DNA of 64,000 bases from Leptasterias polaris. Lineage: Eukaryota > Echinodermata > Asteroidea > Forcipulatida > Asteriidae. The position numbers were made by a program, and so were the translations under genes. The stretch spans positions 1,612,001 through 1,676,000 of the forward strand of contig JAZGTN010000002.1 of assembly GCA_037783415.1 (NCBI GenBank). The letters run 5' to 3'. The notes under the pieces were generated by a model. The model was not told the origin of the DNA and ran no database searches. It worked only from the letters and a program-made list of their open reading frames with translations. Below, piece by piece: positions 49,901-58,900 of this stretch (position 1 is its first letter; each line of letters starts with the position of its first letter).

Positions 49901-52900
49901 CAGTTTCAATGAGAAACCTTTCCCCCAGTTGCCAATGATTAAATAAAACATCTTTTCTACCCTAACGAAGCCGACAGTTAAACAATCCTTTCCTTTATTT
50001 CAGCAGCCCCAGACACTATCCAGGCCTGACCTGGGAGACAGATCGACACTCCAATTGAGATCCAATTACTCTTATCTTATCATCTGCAGTTTGTTATACA
50101 ATTGTTTTAGTTTGTAATACTCTTGCTTCACTCAAAAGACAAGCCGCGAGCGCGGTGTCTCTGTGGTGTTGTGTCCTGGTTTTGGGTGTTGTGTAGTCTT
50201 TTTTAAACCTGAAAAGTGTGTTGACACCTGCTGGCTTTCAAATTGGGCGCATAAAGAACCCGGTCAACAGGCCATTCAGTGTTGACAGCACTTTTGAAAC
50301 CCGGCATCCCACTATGGGGGGAAATGTTTAAATGGTCTTATACTTTGTAACTAAGGGTAATAGTTTGCGAATCAATACAAATATTGTAGCCTGTGGGAAT
50401 TAAGTCCGACTTCCATCTTAATAATAATAACATGCCGTTGTGAGACGTTTGCATATTGGCGAATTATTTTAAAAAGGGTTAGAAATTAAGTCCGACTTCC
50501 ATCTTAATAATATTGCCGTTGTGGGACGTTTGAATATTTTCAAAAAGGGTCAGAAATTAAGTCCGACTTCCATCTTAATAATTAATAACATTGCCGTTGT
50601 GGGACGTTTGCATATTGGTGAATATTTTCAAAAAGTGTAAATACGTCAGACTTTCGTCTGATTAATAATATTGCCGTTGTTGAACATTTGCAGCTAGGAG
50701 ATGTTTTCAAAAAGAGTCAGAAATTAAGTCCGACTTCCATCTTAATAATAATAACATTGCCGTTGTGGGACGTTTGCATATTGGTGAATATTTTCAAAAA
50801 GTGTAAATACGTCAGACTTTCGTCTGATTAATAATATTGCCGTTGTTGAACATTTGCAGCTTGGAGAATATTTTCAAAAAGGGTCAGAAATTAAGTCCGA
50901 CTTGCATCTAAATAATAATATTGCCGTTGTTGAACATTTGCAGCTTGGAGAATATTTTTAAAAAGGGTCAGAAAGTCCGACTCGGTGCATTTATCTTATT
51001 AATATAATAATATTGCCGATACTGAACAATTGCATCTTGGATAATTTGTTTGTTGCTTTAGTGGTCAGAATGTCCGACTTCCATCTGATTATTTAAAAAA
51101 ATGGCCGTAGTGGAACATTTGCTTTAGTAGAATATTTTCAAAAAGCTTAAGAAAGTCTGACTTCCGTCTTATTAAAAAATATTGCCGTTGTGGAACGTTT
51201 GCATTTTGGAGAATATCATTTTAATGGTAAGAATGTCCGAACCCCATCTTATTAATAATATTGCCGTTGTGGGACGTTTGCATATTGGCGAATATTTTCA
51301 AAAAGGTTCAGAAATTAAGTCCGACTTCAAGCTTAATAATAACATTGCCGTTGTGGGAAGTTTGCGTATTGGCGAATATTTTCAAAAAGTGTAAATAAGT
51401 CAGACTTCCGTCCGAATCAGGGCCTACATGTACATCTTATTAATATCATAATATTGCCGATATGGAACAACTGCATCATGGAGAACTTGTTTGTCGTTAC
51501 TGGTCAGAATAACCGGCTTCCATCTGATTAACAAAATTGCCGTTGTGGAACATTTTCTTTAGTAGAATATTTTCAAAAAGGTTAAGAAAGTCTGACTTCC
51601 GTCTTATTAAAACTAATGCCGTTGTGGAATGTTTGCCTTTTAGGGAACATTGTTTTAATAGTAAGAATGTCCGAACCCCATCGTATTAATAGTATTGCCG
51701 TTGTTGAACATTTGCATATTGGAGAATATTTTCAAAAGTGTCGGAACTTAAGTCAAACTTTTATCTTAATAATAACATTGCCGTTGTGGAACGTTGGCAT
51801 ATTGGTGAACATTTTTCAAAAAGTGTAAATAAGTCTGATTAATAAAATTGCCGATGTGGAACATTTGCATATTTTTTAAAGGGTTTTAAGAAAGTCCAAC
51901 TTCTATTTTACCAATAATATTGCCGTTGTCTGATGTTTTGCTATTTATAAAATTACAAATCTAATTTCTCTGTTCCGGGACGGACGGGATATTCATCTAT
52001 GAAGATTTGAAGCTTCTCTAACTTTGTTCTGCTTTATGTGTTGTTGCGTTGTTTTTTCAATTATGCTGTTCTGATGACTCATGGCAATTTAAAATCACAG
52101 TTGCTGGCAACCAGTGGTGTGGGGAAGTTTGCCATAAAACCTTTCGACGTCTTTTTTTATACAGCCCCACAGACAATGCACGCCAGGATGGGTTTTGTAA
52201 GGTGTGGCCAGGTCTGCCATTGTTGCAAGCTTTGAACAAGAGATTACGCAAGAATAGTCAGCTAAACCACAACGAAGGTGCGAATACAGTGCTGAAGAGC
52301 TTGTTGTTGAAGGTTTTTTTTTTCACCAAACGAAAGTCTAGTCAAAAATTATCAAACGCGTGATGATAGAGCGAGAGTTGTTTCAAAGAGTGGCTATAGT
52401 AAATTTGCCGTTTCGGGACTTTTGCATATTTTGAAGTGTCAAAAAAAAAAACATTGCCGGTGTAGCACATTTCCTTTTATCTACCAATTATCTACCGACG
52501 TAATGGGAACATAGGGGGAGGGTGGAGACAAGATCTGCCATCCATATAATTTAAGGGCATTTGTAGTAAGAAGAGGTAGTGAGTCTTTATTCCTGCTTAT
52601 TCCTTTTCAATCGTGGTGTTTGTACATGGAGATAGAAAATGCGTTGACGAGCATCTTGTTCTATGTGTAGTTTCATATTGTAAAGGCCTACCCTATACTG
52701 GTAAAATCTTAATTTTTTTAAATCGTGACATAACACAAATCAAGTGATTAAAACAGCATATTATATTATCAATTAAGTAATCGTTTTTGGTCACTACCCT
52801 CTCTTACCTGATGTATGAGCCCCCCAAAAAGAAGGGGGAAAAAAGAAAAAAGAAATGTTAAGCAAATGCCAGGACAGGATGATTGACAGCTTTGTTGTTC

Positions 52901-55900
52901 GCCGACTAGGCCTTATCTTTTAATCCCTTACACTTGTAATACAGTTTTCACTTTGTACGCCGCCATCGATGTGGAGAGGCTAGGAAGGAACAGCCCTCAG
53001 CCATTTGTTGTTGCTGTAATAATTCTTTGCCTGCAAGTGAACATGGCCAGCACTGATAACCCACTGCCAAAGTAATGGAAACAACATATTTTTTAACACA
53101 ACTTTTTGAATAGAACAAATACCACCTTGACTTAATTATTTCAGTTAATTTTACATGATAAGAAATTACATACCAGGCCTAAGTTGTTTTGGTCTTCCCT
53201 CTTTTTCGTTATATATCTTTTTATAACTTGGACCTCCCCTCTCTCTTTCTTATTGGTCTCTCTCTTTTAACTTGGATGACGGAATCTCCATATTTGCCGC
53301 CCCAAAACGCAACATTCAATCATTTTTTTACGAAAATGAGTAACAACTACCTCGCGGTCCCACTCTACCACTCACATATTTCTTATGACGCAATCGTCAA
53401 TTTGGCTCCTTTTGTCACCCTTAATATATTTTCACACCACATTCAAAACATTGCGAATACAACAAACTTACACGGACGATCTACCCATAAAACTTGTAAT
53501 AACTATTTTGCTTGTGGTTTTCAAGTCAATAGTCAAAAAGTGTCACTGAATTGTACAGCAACATAATTTATTTACCGTCAGTTTTCGGAAGAAAATGAGC
53601 AAGAACTCATGAAATTCCTTTGAGTTTGAATGGAAGTATTTAATTGGTCATTCTGAATCGAAGTCATCTTGAAAAATAATATTTTAAATCAATCTTGTAG
53701 TGTATCCAACAGCATGGCCACTACACTCCTGTAGTAATTTTTTGTTCACGCTCCAGTCACGCTTATATTACATGGCAACACTGTTGCCAGGCAGTTCAAT
53801 GGACTTTGTTAACGAAACTGCCCTATCTCTGGTCACACTGTGTGTCCCAGTCACCACCGAACTCCAATTGACGGAAGATGGATCCACAGAGAGTGACCAA
53901 TGGAGACCTCATTCACAAGAAATCGGATAATTTAATTGGCCAAGAAAATACAGCCGGCATGATAAAGGAAAAGTTACCCAAAGTTTATTATGAATTAGAC
54001 TGGTGATGTCAATCACATTACGGGAAATTGCCGGTTTTTTATTCGCCGCGTGAAATTAATTCGACATGGGGGATTGTGTTCATATTAGGGCTAGTTCATA
54101 TGTTTTCAAAAAATCTCTGGGGTTGACGGGAAATGTGAAATTTAAAATGAACTCGAGGAAAATACTACACAAGCTTACATTCTGGAATTTGTTTCCCACG
54201 AAGAAAACATATAGAAATACATTTTACGGATTGGTTTTTGTGGGTATAAGTTGGAGTACCTACGAGTTGGTTCATGTACGAGTCGAGTTGGTTTGTGTAT
54301 TGTGTGCACTAGTTGACCTGAAATAGTGGCATTCGAGTTGGCGAGCGTACGAGTTGGCGAGCGTACGAGTTGGCGTGCGTACGAGTTGGTTCGAGTACGA
54401 GTCTGTGTGCACACCAGTTGTGCAAATGGAATACGAGTTGGCGAGCGCACGAGGTGACCTTCTGTACGAGTTGGTTCTCGTGTTCAATTTGGTGTGCTTT
54501 CGAGTTGGTTCGTGTGCGTTCGAGTCGGTTCGTGTGCGTTCGAGTCGGCTCGTGTACAAGTTGCAAAATGCTAAATATTCAAAAATAATTGTAATAATAC
54601 TTAGAAGTCTCAAAGCTTTCTACGGTTAATGGGAAATTATCCATGGACTCTTGAACTGTTATTCTCTGCTCAATTTTACATTGGGTTGCTCCCGGAGGCC
54701 CGTTGAGTTATTCTTCCTCCAAATAAAAACACCCCAGCACCTGTGTAAATTTCCAAAAGTCCAAGCAGTTTTAAAGAGTTGTCCCTAGACCTCTCTCGGC
54801 AAATAGGAATATTTTTTATCAGGGCCTATGTCTTACAAAATACCTCAAGTTAGAAGTCAACAACCCCGGGTCACAGTTAGGAAACATTATTACACACTAC
54901 CTTCTTTATTTGGCCCACATATATGTTTTTGGCCACAATAATATTTTAAAAGGCATACACAATATTAATGAGGCTAGACAATACTTGCCAAGGATCCTCT
55001 TAATTACCAAACGTGAACCACTGAAGCCCTCTCAAGCAAAAATACGATTGACCTTTTTTAAAGCAGAATTTTGTTTTAACTTCAGCTGAATTATTCTTAC
55101 CAAGGATCAAAATAAGGTACATTCATTTCTGGAAGTTTAAGAAGTTCCGTTAGAGAAAAAACCTTCAACAACAAGCTCTTCAGCACTGTATCCGCACCTT
55201 CGTTGTGGTTTAGCAGACTCTTCTTGCGTAATCTCTTGTTCAAAGCTCCCAAACAATGGCAGACCCACACCTTACTAAACCCATCCTGGCGTGCATTGTC
55301 TGTGGGACTGTTTAAAAAAGACGTCGAAGTTTTTTATGGCAAACTTCCCCACACCACTGGTTGCCAGCAACAATTTGTCTGTAGTTATGCCGCTGTGATT
55401 TTAAATTGCCATGAGTCATCAGAACAGCATAATTGAAAAAACAACGCAACAACACATAAAGCAGAACAAAGTTAGAGAAGCTTCAAATCTTCACAGATAA
55501 AAATCCCGTCCGTCCCGGAACAGAGAAATTAGATTTGTCATTTTATAAATAGCAAAACATCAGACAACGGCAATATTATTAATAAAATGGAAGTCGGACT
55601 TTCTTATACCCTTTTTGAAAAATGCAATATTATTAATCAGACGGAAGTCCGACTTATTTACCCTTTTTGAAAAAATTCTCCAATATGCAAACGTCCCACA
55701 ACGGCAATATTATTAATAAGATGGGGTACGGACATTCTTACCATTAAAATGATATTCTCCAAAATGCAAACGTACCACAACGGCAATATTATTATTAAGC
55801 TGTAAGTCGGACTTATTTTCTGACCCTTTTGAAAATAATGGTTAATATGCCAACGTCACACAACGGCTATATTATTAATAAGATGGGGTTCGGATATTCT

Positions 55901-58900
55901 TACCATTAAAATAATATTCTCGTTCCACAACGGCAATATTTTTAATAAGACGGAAGTCGGACTTTCGTAACCTTTTTGAAAATATTCTACTAAAGCAAAT
56001 GTTCCACAACGGCAATTTTGATGGGAGTCGGTTATTTTGACCACTAACAACAAAAAAATTCTCCAAGATGCAATTGTTCCATCGGCAATATTACTAATAA
56101 GATAGACCCCGAGTCGGACTTTCTCATCGTTTTTTAAAAATATTCTCCTACCAGCTGCAAATGATCCACAACGGCAATATTATTAATCCGACGGAAGTCT
56201 GACTTATTTACACTTTTTGAAAATATTCTCCAAGATGCAAACGTCCCACAACGGCAATATTATTAAGATGCAATTGTTTCATATTCGGCAATATTAATAA
56301 TAAGATATAGACCCCGAGTCGGACTTTCTTATCTCTTTTAAAAACATTCTCCAAGCTGTAAATGTTCCACAACGGCAATATTATTAATCAGACGGAAGTC
56401 TGACTTATTTACACTTTTTGAAAATATTCTCCAAGATGCAAACGTCCCACAACGGCAATATTATTAAGATGCAATTGTTTCATATCGGCAATTATAAATA
56501 AGATATAGACCCCGAGTCGGACTTTCTTATCCCTTTTAAAAATATTCTCCAAGCTGTAAATGTTCCACAACGGCAATATTATTAATCCGACGGAAGTCTG
56601 ACTTATTTACACTTTTTGAAAATATTCGCCAATATGCAACATCCAACAACAGCAATGTCATTATAAAGCTGTAAGTCGGACTTAATTTCTGACCCTTTTT
56701 GAAAATATTCTCCAATATGCAAACGTCCCACAACGGCAATATTATTAATAAGGTGGGGTTCGGACATTCTTACCATTAAAATAATATTCTACAAAATGCA
56801 AACGCTCCACAACGGCAATATTTTTTAATAAGACGGAAGTCAGACTTTCGTAACCTTTTTGAAAATATTCTACTAAAGCAAATGTTCCACAACGGCAATT
56901 TTGTTAATCATCAGATGGGAGTCGGTTATTTTGACCACTAACAACAAACAAATTCTCCAAGATGCAATTGTTCCATCGGCAATATTACTAATAAGATAGA
57001 CCCCGAGTCGGACTTTCTCATCGTTTTTTAAAAATATTCTCCTACCAGCTGCAAATGATCCACAACGGCAATATTATTAATCCGACGGAAGTCCGACTTA
57101 TTTACACTTTTTGAAAATATTCTCCAAGATGCAAACGTCCCACAACGGCAATATTATTAAGATGCAATTGTTTCATATCGGCAATTATAAATAAGATATA
57201 GACCCCGAGTCGGACTTTCTTATCCCTTTTAAAAACATTCTCCAAGCTGTAAATGTTCCACAACGGCAATATTATTAATCAGACGGAAATCTGACTTATT
57301 TACACTCTTTGAAAATATTCTCCAAGATGCAAACGTCCCACAACGGCAATATTATTAAGATGCAATTGTTTCATATCGGCAATTATTAATAAGATATAGA
57401 CCCCGAGTCGGACTTTCTTATCCCTTTTGAAAACATTCTCCAAGCTGTAAATGTTCCACAACGGCAATATTATTAATCAGACGGAAGTCTGACTTATTTA
57501 CACTCTTTGAAAATATTCTCCAAGATGCAAACGTCCCACAACGGCAATATTATTATTAAGATGCAATTGTTTCATATCGGCAATATTAATAATAAGATAT
57601 AGACCCCGAGTCGGACTTTCTTATCCCTTTTAAAAACATTCTCCAAGCTGTAAATGTTCCACAACGGCAATATTATTAATCCGACGGAAGTCTGACTTAT
57701 TTACACTTTTTGAAAATATTCGCCAATATGCAACATCCAACAACAGCAATGTCATTATAAAGCTGGAAGTCGGACTTAATTTCTGACTTTCGGACTTAAT
57801 AAGACGGAAGTCAGACTTTCTTAACCTTTTTGAAAATATTATACTAAAGCAAATGTTCCACAACGGAAATGGAAGTCGGACATTCTGACCACTAACAACA
57901 AACAAATTCTCCTAGACTTTTCAATTGATCCATATCGACAATATTATTACTAGGATGTAGGCCCTGGGTCGGACATTATTATCCCTTCTAAAAAATATTC
58001 TCCTAGCTGCAAATCTTCCGCAACGGCAACATTATTAATCAGACTTAATACTTATTTACTTTTTAAAATAAGTATTCTCCAATATGCAAATTACGTTCCA
58101 CAACGGCAATATTTTAAATAAGATCGAAGTTAGACTTTCTTGACATTAAATTTGAAAATATTCCCCAAGCTGCAAACGTTCCACAACGGCAATATTAATT
58201 GTTATTAAGATCGAAGTCAGACTTGAAATTAGTTTGAGAATATTCTCCGAAATGCAAACGTCCCACAACGGAAATATTATTAAGACGGGAGTCAGACTTT
58301 GTTGAACTTTTATAGTTTGAAAATATTTTCCGATACGCAAATGTTTCACATCGGCGATATTATTAATAAGACGGAAGTCAGACTTTCTTGTCATTAGTTT
58401 GAAAGTATTCTCCGATATACAAACGTTCCACAACGGCAATATTTTTAATAAGACGGGAAGTCAGTGACTTTCCAACCCTATTTAAAAAATGTTCTCTGAT
58501 ATGCAAACGTTCCACAACGGCAATACTAGGCCTATTATAAGCTATTGTTCGAATCCTGTAAATGATTTCTTACAAGTGGTAGCGGACATGACTTTCAAAG
58601 GGGGATGTCGACGTCTTTTTGGTGCTACATTGTATTACATTGTATTTGTATTTAGCTGCAAAGTGCCAAGCGGATGTGGGTCTGTTGGAAACCCAGTCGG
58701 ATAACAATGTTATCTTTGATAATAGGTTTATTGACTGTTAATCCCTTGGCTAATAGGTTAACTGGGGGGGATCGTGTTTCGGACGGATTAATACACGCTA
58801 TTTAACGACCGTGTGTTTCGTGTTCGTGTTTCACGCAACGATCATCGTTGCATCGTGTGGGCTTATATTGTGGGCGGTACTGTATGAAATTGGGCCCCCC

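Larger units (their letters stand above)
49282..58882. mobile_element. Giant TA-flanked foldback DNA element, 9,601 bp
   Basis: The ends are inverted copies of about 29 bp starting CAGTACCGCCCACAATATAA (left 49,282; right end 58,882), with TA on both sides (49,280-49,281; 58,883-58,884). Both subterminal zones carry CACGAAACACG-type motifs. Inside are two opposed arrays of about 83-bp units (50,396-51,950 and 55,545-58,530), then an inverted block of about 400 bp (51,951-52,330 against 55,150-55,560), then a central 2.8 kb. The TA target and CAGT ends fit a Tc1/mariner-type mechanism. The structure recalls foldback elements such as Drosophila FB or sea urchin TU. No transposase ORF was recognised, so it is probably non-autonomous. 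Confidence 0.85.
48431..58898. mobile_element. MITE (AGGGCCCAATTTCATAG family) split by foldback element
   Basis: The left part (48,431-49,281) begins CAGGGCCAAGTTTCAAACATAG with AGCTGCTTAA; the right part (58,883-58,898) reads TATGAAATTGGGCCCC. Closing the gap at the TA gives AAGCAGTGCTATGAAATTGG, the complement of the family's other terminus as seen at 24,152-24,346. So one MITE was split by the insertion at 49,282-58,882. The left part also carries an 18-copy minisatellite. Confidence 0.8.

Noticed and set aside
51182..51828. Short ORFs with repeated [13 protein letters not shown] text in the foldback arms
   Set aside because: Units of about 83 bp shift frame each time, so the peptides are by-products of the tandem repeat.
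54175..54629. Overlapping ORFs on both strands rich in Arg/Thr/Ser
   Set aside because: They are produced by the CGAGTTGG minisatellite.
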